Source: Kocuria rhizophila DC2201
Lineage (GTDB): Bacteria > Actinomycetota > Actinomycetes > Actinomycetales > Micrococcaceae
Reading direction: 5' to 3'
DNA: 64,000 bases
NCBI RefSeq assembly: GCF_000010285.1
Contig: NC_010617.1
Coordinates: 1,240,001 to 1,304,000 of the forward strand
Part shown: positions 18,322-26,988 of the stretch, piece after piece
Layout: every line of letters begins with the position of its first letter
How positions within the stretch are numbered: the stretch's first letter is position 1
The notes under the pieces: model-generated
Told to the model about the DNA's origin: nothing
Database searches by the model: none
The model's input: only the letters and a program-made list of their open reading frames with translations
Position numbers and translations under genes: made by a program

Positions 18322-19272
18322 ATGCCCAGAAGACCCGCGCCGTCCGCCGCGGCGCCGCTCAGGCGTCGCAGTGCGGCGGTCGTCGCGGTGGCACTGCTGC
18401 TGGCCACCACCGTGCTCACGGCGCTCACCGCGTGCGCCCCGGACCCGGTGCCCACCACCGACTGCACCCACTACGGACTGGCCGCGGACGACCCCCGGGC
18501 CCGCCCCCACACCGTCACCCGCGCCACGCAGGAGACGGACGGGGACCAGACCCAGGCCGGGGCCCTCGGCCGGCTGGACCAGAGCTTCACGCACGGGGAC
18601 ACCACCAGCAGCTTCCACGTGGTGGACGGCGGGGTGGACCCCTCCCGGCCCGTGGGCCTCGTGGTGGACCTGCACGGGGACGGCGGCGCCGAGTTCTACG
18701 AACCCGGGGGCCGCACCACGTGCCTCGCGGCGGTCGCGGCGTCGCACAACGCGCTGCTCGCGGTGCCCCTGACCCCGGACGGCGCGGAGGACCGCACGTG
18801 GTGGCAGGAGATCGGGCCCAACCTGCGCTGGCTGCGCGCGCTCACGGAGGAGAAGCTGCTCACCGACCTTCCCGTGGCCCGGGACCGGGTCACCTGGATG
18901 GGCTACTCCGGTGGTGCCGAGATGATGACCTACGGGGTGCTCAGTGGCGCCCGCGACCTCGTGACCGGTGGGGCTGTGATGATCGGTGGCGGCGGCGCGC
19001 CCGACGCGCTGGTGCAGCCCGCCACGGCTCGACAGAAGAAGGACCTGCCCCTGTGGTGGGCCACGGGCTCGAACGACGTGGGCACGGACCCGAACGCCGA
19101 CTTCGACGCCCTGCGGGCCGCCCGCGAGGGGCAGCGGTTCTACGAGGAGCGCGGGTTCCGGCGCACCCGGCTGCACGTGGCGCAGGGGCGCGACCACTTC
19201 GACATGCCCGACGCCGCCATCCTCGACGAGCTGCTCGGCGCGGAGGAGCCCTCTCCCACGGCCACGCGCTGA
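18322..19272 (+). CDS. Lipoprotein alpha/beta hydrolase (polyester depolymerase-like)
   Basis: 316 residues. A signal peptide ends in LTALTAC, a lipobox, so the protein is probably anchored outside the membrane. The hydrolase core contains GLVVDLHGDGG, the nucleophile elbow MGYSGGAE with its serine, and a likely catalytic His in GRDHFDMPD, as in esterase D/PHB-depolymerase relatives. ATG 18322 is chosen because TAGCAT lies seven bases before it, a leaderless arrangement; ATG 18313 three codons earlier is possible but its GGAG is too close. Substrate unknown. Confidence 0.72.
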   Translation: MPRRPAPSAAAPLRRRSAAVVAVALLLATTVLTALTACAPDPVPTTDCTHYGLAADDPRARPHTVTRATQETDGDQTQAGALGRLDQSFTHGDTTSSFHVVDGGVDPSRPVGLVVDLHGDGGAEFYEPGGRTTCLAAVAASHNALLAVPLTPDGAEDRTWWQEIGPNLRWLRALTEEKLLTDLPVARDRVTWMGYSGGAEMMTYGVLSGARDLVTGGAVMIGGGGAPDALVQPATARQKKDLPLWWATGSNDVGTDPNADFDALRAAREGQRFYEERGFRRTRLHVAQGRDHFDMPDAAILDELLGAEEPSPTATR

Positions 19273-19711
19273 GCCGGGACACTGCGGCTCTAGTGGGCCG
19301 ACACGTTCGGCACGGGGGGTGCGGTGCTGACGGGCCGACGCCGATCGGCGCCGGGGTGGTGCGACACCGGTGAGCTGACGCCGTTCGTTACGGGAACGTC
19401 GCGGTGCGGACGGGCCGGCGCCGGGGCGGGCAGGTTCCGACGCACTCGCGGGTCGCGAGCGCCGTGATCTCCATGCATCTGGGGAAGCATTGCACCCCCG
19501 TTCCGCCCTGCCGTATCCTGTGGAGCACAGACTGGGCCGGCAGGGGGATGCAACGCTGGGCACCAGGGCGCGCACGGGGGTGACGCGCCGTCGCACCGGG
19601 TCGGGGGACCCGGCAGACACGATCCGATCAGCCACAGCCGTGCGGGCACTCCGCCGGCCGCGTCCGCGTCCCCCTGCGTCAGGTCCTCAGCCGAGGGGGA
19701 ACGAAGAACCA
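19273..19711. other. Intergenic region and leader of the NRPS-like gene
   Basis: 439 bases. The left half is GC-rich with imperfect repeats of CTGACGGGCCG/GGCGCCGGGG. The right half carries the promoter at 19490-19519 and a leader of about 185 bases. No RNA family or convincing ORF was recognised. Confidence 0.5.
19490..19519 (+). promoter_or_regulatory. Promoter of the NRPS-like operon
   Basis: TTGCAC, 18 bases, TATCCT: a good housekeeping-sigma promoter by actinobacterial standards. The start of transcription would be near 19526. Confidence 0.55.
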
Positions 19712-22700
19712 GTGGACCGTCATGATCTCAACGCAGGGCCCGCACCCGAGCCCGCCCCGGGTGCCGCGGCCCCGGACCGCGCGGTGTACCCGGTGCAGCA
19801 GCCGCCGCCACCGCGCACACTCGTGGACATCGTGCTGGACACGGTGGCCCGCTTCCCGGACGCGATCGCCCTGGAGGACGAGCACGAATCCGTGCCCTAC
19901 GGGGAGCTCGAGGACCGCATCGAGACCCACGTGCAGCGGCTGTGGGACCTGGGCATCGGACGCGGGGACCGCGTGGGCGTGCGCGTGCCCTCGGGCGGGG
20001 TGGACCTGTACGTGGCCATCCTGGCCACGCTGTTCGCCGGCGCCGCCTACGTCCCCGTGGACTGGGACGACCCCGACGAGCGCGCCCACACCGTGTGGGA
20101 GGAGGCCGGCGTGGCCGCGGTCTTCGGACAGGGCCTCGAACTGACCCGACGTCCGGACGTGAGCACCGGCGAGCGCACGGAGACCCCCCGCACGCGCGAC
20201 GACGCCTGGATCATCTTCACCTCCGGGTCCACGGGCAAGCCCAAGGGCGTGGCGATCAGCCACCGCTCGGCGGCGGCCCTCGTGGACGCGGAGGCCATGA
20301 TGTACCTCCAGCGCCGCCCGCTCGGCCCCGGGGACCGTGTGATGGCCGGGCTGTCGGTCGCGTTCGACGCCTCGTGCGAGGAGATGTGGCTCGCGTGGCG
20401 CCACGGGGCCACCCTGGTGCCCGCACCGCGCAGCATCGTGCGCTCCGGGCCGGACCTGGGCCAGTGGATCGTGGACCGGCAGATCACGGCGGTCTCCACC
20501 GTGCCCACGCTGGCGTCCCTGTGGCCGAGCGAGGCCCTGGACCGCGTGCGGCTGCTGATCTTCGGCGGGGAGGCGTGCCCGCTCGAGCTGACCCGGCACC
20601 TGGTGCGGCCCGGGCGTGAGGTGTGGAACACCTACGGCCCCACCGAGGCCACCGTGATCGCCACGGGCGCCCTGCTCACGGGGGAGGCGCCCGTGCGGAT
20701 CGGGCTGGCCGTGCCCGGGTGGGAGCTCGCCGTCGTGGACGCCCAGGGTGAGCCCGTGGCCTGGGGCGAGACCGGCGAGCTGATCATCGGCGGCGTGGGT
20801 CTGGGCCGCTACCTGGACCCCGCCAAGGACGCCGAGAAGTACGCGCCCCTGGAGTCGCTCGGGTGGGAGCGCGCCTACCGCTCCGGCGACGTGGTGCGCG
20901 CGGACCCGGAGGGGATCGTGTTCGCGGGCCGCGCCGACGACCAGGTCAAGGTCTCTGGCCGACGCATCGAGCTCGGCGAGATCGACACCCAGATGACCCG
21001 GGTGCCGGGCGTGAAGCTCGGCGCGTGCGCCGTGCACTCGACCCCCGGCGGCGGCAGCGTGATCGCCGGCTACCTGGTGCCCGAGTTCGAGGGATCGGTG
21101 GAGCTCTCCGAGGCCCGGCGCTGGCTCGTGGAGCGGCTCCCGGGGCAGATGGTGCCCGCGCTGTGCATCATGGACGAGCTGCCCATGAAGACCTCCGGCA
21201 AGGTGGACCGCAAGGCCCTGCCGTGGCCGCTCCCGAACACCACCGAGGACGGCTCCGCGCCGCTGGCGGGAGATCTCGCGTGGCTCGCGGAACTGTGGGC
21301 AGAGCAGCTGGGTCCGCTGCCGTTCACGGCGGACAGCGACTTCTTCGCCATGGGCGGCAGCTCCGTGGCGCTCGCCCGGCTGGTCTCGGCCCTGCGCCGG
21401 ACCCACCCGGACACCGAGATCGCCAAGATCTACGCCCACCCCACCCTGGAGGGGATGGCCGGCTACCTGGCCACCCTCGGGGAGTCCCACGACGTCAAGC
21501 GCGACCCCCGCCCCACCCCCGCGGCCGCGGGCTGGCTCCAGGGGCTGTTCGTGCTGGCGCTGAACGTGGTCAACGGGTTCCGCTACGTGCTGGGCTCGCT
21601 GATCGTGGTCTGGCTGCTCGCGGTGCTGGCCGATGCCGGATGGGTGCCGCGGCCGCCGCTGCTGCCGCTCGTGCTGGGCTGGCTCGTGATGTTCTCCCTG
21701 CCCGGGCGGGTGCTCGTGGGTGCCGCCGTGGTGCGGCTGCTCACGGCCGGTCTGCGGCCCGGGCACTACCCGCGCGGCGGCTGGAACCACCTGCGCGTGT
21801 GGGCGGCCGAGCGCGTGGTGGTCTACAACAAGTACGACCTGCTCACGGGCACCCCCATGGCGCGCGGGCTGCACCGGCTGTTCGGCAACAGGATCGGCGC
21901 GGACGCCCACCTGTACAACACCCCGCCGGTCACGGGGCTGGTGAGCGTGGGCGAGCACGCCACCGTCGAGTTCGAGGCGGACCTCTCGGGGTACTGGCTC
22001 GACGGTGACGTCTTCCACGTGGGGGCCATCGAGATCGGGGACCACGCCCGCGTGGGCACCCGCACCCTGGTGGACCCCGGCATGCGGGTGGGCAGCGGCG
22101 CCGAGGTGCTGCCGGGCTCGCACGTGAGCCGCAGCATCCCGGACGGCGAGCTGTGGGGCGGTTCCCCGCTGCGCCACCACGGCCACGCCGGGCGCACGTG
22201 GCCCGCGGACACCCCCGAGCAGGTGGGGGGTCTGCGCACGTGGGGCCGGTTCACGTCCCACCTCGCGTACTCGGCGGGTGTGCTGCTGGTGGGTCTGCTG
22301 CCCTTCCTGGCGCTGATCCCCGGGGCCCTGATCGTGCTGACCCGGGTGGTCACCATCCAGGAGTACGAGATCGTGTTCCCGATCGTGGCGGTCTGGGTGC
22401 CGGTGTTCACCGTGGTCACCGCGGTGGTGTGGCTGCTGCTGGTGGTGGCGCTGGTGCGGCTGGTGGCCGGCGCGATCGTGCCCGGCTACTTCCCGCAGGT
22501 CGGCCCCGTGGGATGGGCCATGTGGCTCACCGAGGCCCTCATGCAGCGCACCCTGATCTCCACCTACCCGCTCTACGCCTCGTGCATCACCCCGTGGTTC
22601 ATGCGGCTGCTCGGCGCCAAGGTGGGGCGCAACGTGGAGATCTCCACGGCCGAGACCATTCCCCACCTCACGACCCTCAAGGACGGCTCGTTCCTCGCGG

Positions 22701-23860
22701 ACCACTCGCTCGTGACGTCCCACCGTGCGGGCTTCGGCTGGCTGCACGTGGGCACCTCCGTGATCGGCGAGCGCACCTTCGTGGGCAACTCCGGGATCGT
22801 GGGCCCGGACCGGGACCTGCCGGCCGACGCCCTCGTGGCGGTGCTCAGCTCCGCGCCGCACCGGGCGCCCACCGGCTCCTCGTGGCTCGGACGCACCGCG
22901 GAGCCGATCGCCCGTGCCAGGACGGACGCGGACGCGGAGTCCACGTTCCAGCCGCAGCGCCGGCTCAAGGCGGCGCGCGCGTTCGTGGAGGCCTTCCGCT
23001 TCCTGCCCGCCATGGTCTCGGCGTGGCTGGACCTGGTGATCGTGTACGTGCTTACGGGCATCTACATGTCCCACGGGATGGGGTGGTCCGGTGTGCTGGC
23101 CGCGTTCGCGTGGTCCGGCGTGGTGCTCACCGCGGCCAGCACGCTCGCGTGCCTCGTGCCGGTGCTGGTGAAGTGGGCCCTGATGGGCCGCTTCCGCGCC
23201 GGCGAACGGCCGCTGTTCAGCTCGTTCGTGTGGCGCAACGAGCTCACGGACGTGTTCGCCGAGTCCCTGGCCGTGCCCTCCATGATCCGGCTCAGCGTGG
23301 GGTCGCCCATGTTCAACGCCTGGGCGCGGCTGATGGGATCGCACATCGGCCGCGGCGTGTGGTGCGAGACCTGGTGGCTGCCCGAGTTCGACCTGGTCCG
23401 CCTCGAGGACAACGTGTCCGTGAACCGCGGCACCGTGCTGCAGACCCACCTGTTCCACGACCGCATCATGCGCATGGAGCCCGTGACCATGCGCCGGGGC
23501 TCCACCCTGGGGCCCAACAGCTTCGTGCTGCCGGGTGCCACCATCGAGGAGCGCACCACGGTGGCCCCGGGGTCCCTGGTGATGCGCCAGGAGACCGTGC
23601 CCTCGGACGGCAACTGGGGCGGCAACCCCATCCGCCACCTCGCCCCCGGGGACCAGGTGGTCAGCGCGCAGTTGGTGCCCACCGCGGCACCGGCCACGCG
23701 CCGGGGCGCCCACGCGGCGTCGTCGTCAGCCGAGCCCGCCACCGGGCCCGTGGCCGAGCCTGCCGCCGTGCAGCCCGCCGGGTCCAGCGCGGCGGGCCCG
23801 GCCACGGAAGTCCTGACCACGGGGGCGCGCCCCGCCCAGCACGAGGGAGTCACCGAATGA
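19712..23860 (+). CDS. Pls-type single-module NRPS: adenylation, carrier and membrane terminal domain
   Basis: 1382 residues. Adenylation domain at 30-515 with TSGSTGKPKGVAISH, NTYGPTEATV, YRSGDVV and KTSGKVDRKALP intact. Carrier domain near 525-600 with the pantetheine site in FFAMGGSSV (Ser 551). The rest is three repeats of about two or more membrane helices followed by a left-handed beta-helix-like hexapeptide segment: helices near 609-680, 849-935 and 1097-1160, and LbH segments near 768-825, 971-1050 and 1212-1312, two ending in GGSP or GGNP. This is the layout of the Pls/epsilon-poly-lysine synthetase family, which joins one amino acid repeatedly without a canonical condensation domain. 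GTG 19712 follows GAGGGGGA. The gene overlaps the next by ATGA. The product is unknown. Confidence 0.85.
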   Translation: MDRHDLNAGPAPEPAPGAAAPDRAVYPVQQPPPPRTLVDIVLDTVARFPDAIALEDEHESVPYGELEDRIETHVQRLWDLGIGRGDRVGVRVPSGGVDLYVAILATLFAGAAYVPVDWDDPDERAHTVWEEAGVAAVFGQGLELTRRPDVSTGERTETPRTRDDAWIIFTSGSTGKPKGVAISHRSAAALVDAEAMMYLQRRPLGPGDRVMAGLSVAFDASCEEMWLAWRHGATLVPAPRSIVRSGPDLGQWIVDRQITAVSTVPTLASLWPSEALDRVRLLIFGGEACPLELTRHLVRPGREVWNTYGPTEATVIATGALLTGEAPVRIGLAVPGWELAVVDAQGEPVAWGETGELIIGGVGLGRYLDPAKDAEKYAPLESLGWERAYRSGDVVRADPEGIVFAGRADDQVKVSGRRIELGEIDTQMTRVPGVKLGACAVHSTPGGGSVIAGYLVPEFEGSVELSEARRWLVERLPGQMVPALCIMDELPMKTSGKVDRKALPWPLPNTTEDGSAPLAGDLAWLAELWAEQLGPLPFTADSDFFAMGGSSVALARLVSALRRTHPDTEIAKIYAHPTLEGMAGYLATLGESHDVKRDPRPTPAAAGWLQGLFVLALNVVNGFRYVLGSLIVVWLLAVLADAGWVPRPPLLPLVLGWLVMFSLPGRVLVGAAVVRLLTAGLRPGHYPRGGWNHLRVWAAERVVVYNKYDLLTGTPMARGLHRLFGNRIGADAHLYNTPPVTGLVSVGEHATVEFEADLSGYWLDGDVFHVGAIEIGDHARVGTRTLVDPGMRVGSGAEVLPGSHVSRSIPDGELWGGSPLRHHGHAGRTWPADTPEQVGGLRTWGRFTSHLAYSAGVLLVGLLPFLALIPGALIVLTRVVTIQEYEIVFPIVAVWVPVFTVVTAVVWLLLVVALVRLVAGAIVPGYFPQVGPVGWAMWLTEALMQRTLISTYPLYASCITPWFMRLLGAKVGRNVEISTAETIPHLTTLKDGSFLADHSLVTSHRAGFGWLHVGTSVIGERTFVGNSGIVGPDRDLPADALVAVLSSAPHRAPTGSSWLGRTAEPIARARTDADAESTFQPQRRLKAARAFVEAFRFLPAMVSAWLDLVIVYVLTGIYMSHGMGWSGVLAAFAWSGVVLTAASTLACLVPVLVKWALMGRFRAGERPLFSSFVWRNELTDVFAESLAVPSMIRLSVGSPMFNAWARLMGSHIGRGVWCETWWLPEFDLVRLEDNVSVNRGTVLQTHLFHDRIMRMEPVTMRRGSTLGPNSFVLPGATIEERTTVAPGSLVMRQETVPSDGNWGGNPIRHLAPGDQVVSAQLVPTAAPATRRGAHAASSSAEPATGPVAEPAAVQPAGSSAAGPATEVLTTGARPAQHEGVTE

Positions 23861-25281
23861 CCCAGCAGAGTCTGCACGAGACCGTGCCCGAGGGGGACCT
23901 GCCACCGGGGCAGCGGCCCCAGCCAGGACCCCGCCCACCGCGCGAGGTGTGGCTCGGGGACCGGGGCGACGAGGGGCGCACCGCCGCGGAGAGCGAGCTG
24001 TGGACCGCAGCCACCCCCGTGGTCACCGCACCGCCGCGCTCCACCACCGCGCCCCGGCAGGGCGCGGTGACGCGCAACGTGACCAGCGCGGACGGGCGCC
24101 GCACCCGGCGGCGGATCATGGGTGTGGACGTCGCCCGCGGGTTCGCGCTCGTGGGCATGATCGCGGTGCACGTGCTCCCGGCGGTGTCCGAGGCCACCGG
24201 GGAGGCGTCCCTGGAGTGGCGGCTGTTCGCGGGCCACTCGGCCGCGCTGTTCGCCACGCTGGCCGGGGTGAGCCTCGCGTTCATGACCGGCGGGCGCCAC
24301 CCGCGCCGGGGCCGGGACGGCACCCGGGCGCGGGTGTCCATCCTCGTGCGTGCGCTCGTGCTGTTCGTGATCGGACTGAGCATCAACCTGTTGGAGCTGC
24401 CGGTCTACAACATCCTCATCTACTACGGTCTGATGTTCCTGGTGGCGATCCCCTTCACGGTGCTCAGCGTGCGGTGGCTGCTGACGTGCTCGGCGCTGTT
24501 CGCCGTGGTGATGCCCTTCGTGATGCAGTGGTCGCTGTCCGTGCTGCCCGCGCACGTGTACGGCAATCCGGGGTTCGCGGAGCTGTTCACGGATCCCACC
24601 GCGGTGTTCGCGGAACTGTTCCTCACCGGCACCTACCCCGCGCTGCCGTGGATGACGTTCATCTGCCTGGGCATGGCCCTGGGCCGGCTGCCGCTGTCCC
24701 GGGACCGGGTGCAGGTGCTGCTGGTGATCGTGGGCGCGGTGCTGGCCGCGGCCGCCCGGGGCTTGTCCCTGCTCATGCTCCTGCGCTTCGACCTCGAGAA
24801 CGCTCTGGTGGACGCGACCCCGTGGATGACGGCGGACGACGTGTGGAACATCCAGATCTACGGGCCGGATCCCCAGCTGCCGGACACCTCCTACCTGTGG
24901 CTGCTGCTGAGCGGGCCGCACACGAACACCCCGTTCGCGCTGCTCGAGAGCGCCGGGCTGGCCATGGTGGCCCTGGGGGCGTTCCTGCTGCTGTGCCGGG
25001 TGATCGGCAAGTGGCTCACGTGGCTCGGGGCCATGGGCTCCATGACCCTCACGCTCTACGTGTCCCACCTGGTGCTGCTGGCCTTCGTGTGGACGGACAC
25101 CACGCCCTGGTTCTGGTTCCTGGTGCAGGTGGCCGTCGCGGCGCTCTTCGCGGTCGCGTGGCAGCAGGCCGTGGGCAACGGGCCGCTGGAGCGGCTGGTC
25201 ACCCGGGTGTCCAAGGGCGCGGCGGCCGCGGTGGTCCCGGACCGCCGGGGGCGGCGCCGGGCGGAGACCCCGCCGCGGTAG
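23857..25281 (+). CDS. Multi-pass membrane protein of the DUF1624/HGSNAT-DUF418 acyltransferase type
   Basis: 474 residues. The first 85 are cytosolic and P/R-rich; then about ten membrane helices. MGVDVARGFALVGMIAVHV is the typical first helix of heparan-alpha-glucosaminide acetyltransferase-like (DUF1624) and DUF418 proteins, which move acyl groups across the membrane. Later features are NLLELPVYNILIYYG, LPWMTFICLGMALGRL and GSMTLTLYVSHLV. ATG 23857 overlaps the NRPS stop and is preceded by GAGGGAG, so the two proteins are made together. A role in modifying or exporting the NRPS product is inference. Confidence 0.75.
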   Translation: MTQQSLHETVPEGDLPPGQRPQPGPRPPREVWLGDRGDEGRTAAESELWTAATPVVTAPPRSTTAPRQGAVTRNVTSADGRRTRRRIMGVDVARGFALVGMIAVHVLPAVSEATGEASLEWRLFAGHSAALFATLAGVSLAFMTGGRHPRRGRDGTRARVSILVRALVLFVIGLSINLLELPVYNILIYYGLMFLVAIPFTVLSVRWLLTCSALFAVVMPFVMQWSLSVLPAHVYGNPGFAELFTDPTAVFAELFLTGTYPALPWMTFICLGMALGRLPLSRDRVQVLLVIVGAVLAAAARGLSLLMLLRFDLENALVDATPWMTADDVWNIQIYGPDPQLPDTSYLWLLLSGPHTNTPFALLESAGLAMVALGAFLLLCRVIGKWLTWLGAMGSMTLTLYVSHLVLLAFVWTDTTPWFWFLVQVAVAALFAVAWQQAVGNGPLERLVTRVSKGAAAAVVPDRRGRRRAETPPR

Positions 25282-25456
25282 ACCCGATCCCGGCACCCGC
25301 CGGACGCCTGGGGCGGGGGTTCGGTGCCTGCCGGGGCCTGGTGTATGCCGAGGGTCCGGCGAGTGCCGGGCTCGCCGGTGGTGCGCATGCCCGGCCCCGC
25401 TTCAGTCGTGCGGGTCCGGGACCACGGCCCGGCAGGGGTGCGCTATCCGGCGGGTC

Positions 25457-26233
25457 TCAGCGTGGAGAGTCGGAGTCCGCCTGCCACGCCACGGCCAGGC
25501 GGGTGTTCTCGCGCGCGGTGGTGCGGGCGTCCGTCACCACCCAGTCCCGCCCGTACTCGGCGCGGGTCCGGGGGCCCACGTGGATTCCCGAGGGGTCCCG
25601 GGCCAGCCCCGTCTCCCACGCCTTGACGAGCGCCTCGACGCGCACCCACGCCCGGGTCACGGCCACGGCACGACGCCGCCCGCGCAGCCGGGAGAGCCGC
25701 GTGCGGTCCTCTGGGTGCAGCACGTCCAGCAGCACGTCCGTCTCGACGTCGCTCTGGACGCGTTCCACGTCCACCCCCACGCGGCGCTGGGCGGTCGCCA
25801 CGGCCACGAACCCCGCGGTGCGCGAGAGCGAGAAGCGCACCGGCTGCAGCGGGGCGGGGCCCGGGGGCGTGCCGGGTGCACCCTGCCGCGCGGCGTCGTC
25901 GACCGTGCCCGCGCGGCCGTGGACCGCGCGTGGTGCGCCCGTCACGGGATCGTGGTGCACGGGAACCTCGTGGGGGCGGCACCCCAGGCGGTGGGCGAGC
26001 ACGTGGCGCAGCACCACGTGCGAGACGAGGAACAGCTCACGGGCCCGCTCGGCCTGCACGGTGTCGGCCCGGGCCGTCTCCTCCTCCCCGAGGCACCCGA
26101 GCGCGGTGAAGGCCCAGGGGGCGATCTCGGCGACGGGCAGCACGTGCAGGGTCAGGTCCGCGGGAGCGCCCGGGACCCGGCGCCGGTGCGTGGCCCACAC
26201 GGGCTGCCGCAGCGCTGTGGTGCCCGCGCTCAC
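25457..26233 (-). CDS. 4'-phosphopantetheinyl transferase (Sfp type)
   Basis: 258 residues. It moves phosphopantetheine from CoA to a carrier-protein serine. The two key motifs are present: VGVDVERV (metal-binding GxDxE) and WVRVEALVKAWETG (WxxxEAxxK). ARELFLVSHVVLRHVLA is the conserved substrate-arm region. The lysine of the usual KEA is replaced by V, which occurs in actinobacterial members. GTG 26233 overlaps the thioesterase stop by four bases. Convergent with the NRPS operon, it is the obvious candidate to activate that carrier domain, though it could also serve others. Confidence 0.87.
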   Translation of the reverse strand: MSAGTTALRQPVWATHRRRVPGAPADLTLHVLPVAEIAPWAFTALGCLGEEETARADTVQAERARELFLVSHVVLRHVLAHRLGCRPHEVPVHHDPVTGAPRAVHGRAGTVDDAARQGAPGTPPGPAPLQPVRFSLSRTAGFVAVATAQRRVGVDVERVQSDVETDVLLDVLHPEDRTRLSRLRGRRRAVAVTRAWVRVEALVKAWETGLARDPSGIHVGPRTRAEYGRDWVVTDARTTARENTRLAVAWQADSDSPR

Positions 26234-26988
26234 CGGATGCCCCCGGGCAGTGCGTCCAGTGCGCGCCCCAGCAGCTCGGGGTGCTCCAGCAGGCCGTGGT
26301 GGCCTCCCGGGACCGTGAGCGTGTCCACCGTGGCGTCCGCCGCGCGCGCCCACCCTGCCACGGCAGCTGCCGATGCCGCGGGATCGCCCTCGGCGTGGAC
26401 CAGCAGCAGCGGGGTGTGCAGCGGCGGCGGAGGGGCCGCGTGGGTCAGGGAGGCCCGCAGGTCCGCGCGCAGCGGCGCGAGCACCAGGGCCCGCAGCTCG
26501 GGGTCGTCCAGCAGCTCCGCCGGGGTCCCGCCGAGCCCGCCCACCCAGGCGGCCAGGGCGGCGTCGTCGTCCAGGATGCGTGCGAGCTCGGGATCCGGCG
26601 CGGGCGGAGCGGCCTTGGCCGAGAGCACGGTCCGCTGCAGCCGAGCGGGGCGCTCGCGCTCCACCGCGGCCGTGAACCAGGCGGCGGGCAGCGCGCCGAA
26701 GGAGTGGCCGAGCACCACGGTGGGGACGTCGTCCGCGTCCAGCACGGGCAGCAGCAGCGCGAGGGCCTCGGCCACCACCGAGTCCACGCTCACGGGGGTG
26801 GACTCGCCCGCCCGGGATTCGCGCCCGGGGCGGCGGTGGACGAGCACCTCGGTGCCCGGACGCTGCAGCACCCGCCCGGACAGGGCACCCGCACCGGCGT
26901 GGGGGAAGACGATCAGGCGACGGCGGGGGAGCGCACCGCCGGAGGACCAGCGCGCCAGGGCCGTGGTGGGGGGAAGGGTGGTGGCCAA
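26230..26988 (-). CDS. Type II thioesterase
   Basis: 252 residues, alpha/beta hydrolase. RLIVFPHAGAGA starts the fold, VVLGHSFGALPA carries the catalytic serine, HAEGDPAAS the aspartate region and VPGGHHGLLEH the histidine. Type II thioesterases remove wrong or stalled acyl groups from carrier domains. The start is the rare codon TTG 26988, chosen because AGGAGG lies nine bases upstream and the predicted N-terminus then has family length; the open frame extends far upstream through repetitive sequence without homology. It is coupled to the phosphopantetheinyl transferase gene. Confidence 0.82.
   Translation of the reverse strand: MATTLPPTTALARWSSGGALPRRRLIVFPHAGAGALSGRVLQRPGTEVLVHRRPGRESRAGESTPVSVDSVVAEALALLLPVLDADDVPTVVLGHSFGALPAAWFTAAVERERPARLQRTVLSAKAAPPAPDPELARILDDDAALAAWVGGLGGTPAELLDDPELRALVLAPLRADLRASLTHAAPPPPLHTPLLLVHAEGDPAASAAAVAGWARAADATVDTLTVPGGHHGLLEHPELLGRALDALPGGIR

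Noticed and set aside
19679-23713. A 1344-residue open frame on the minus strand across the NRPS gene
   Set aside because: Antisense open frames are expected at this GC content; its composition (H/Q/G/R-rich) has no domain, and the plus strand has clear motifs throughout.
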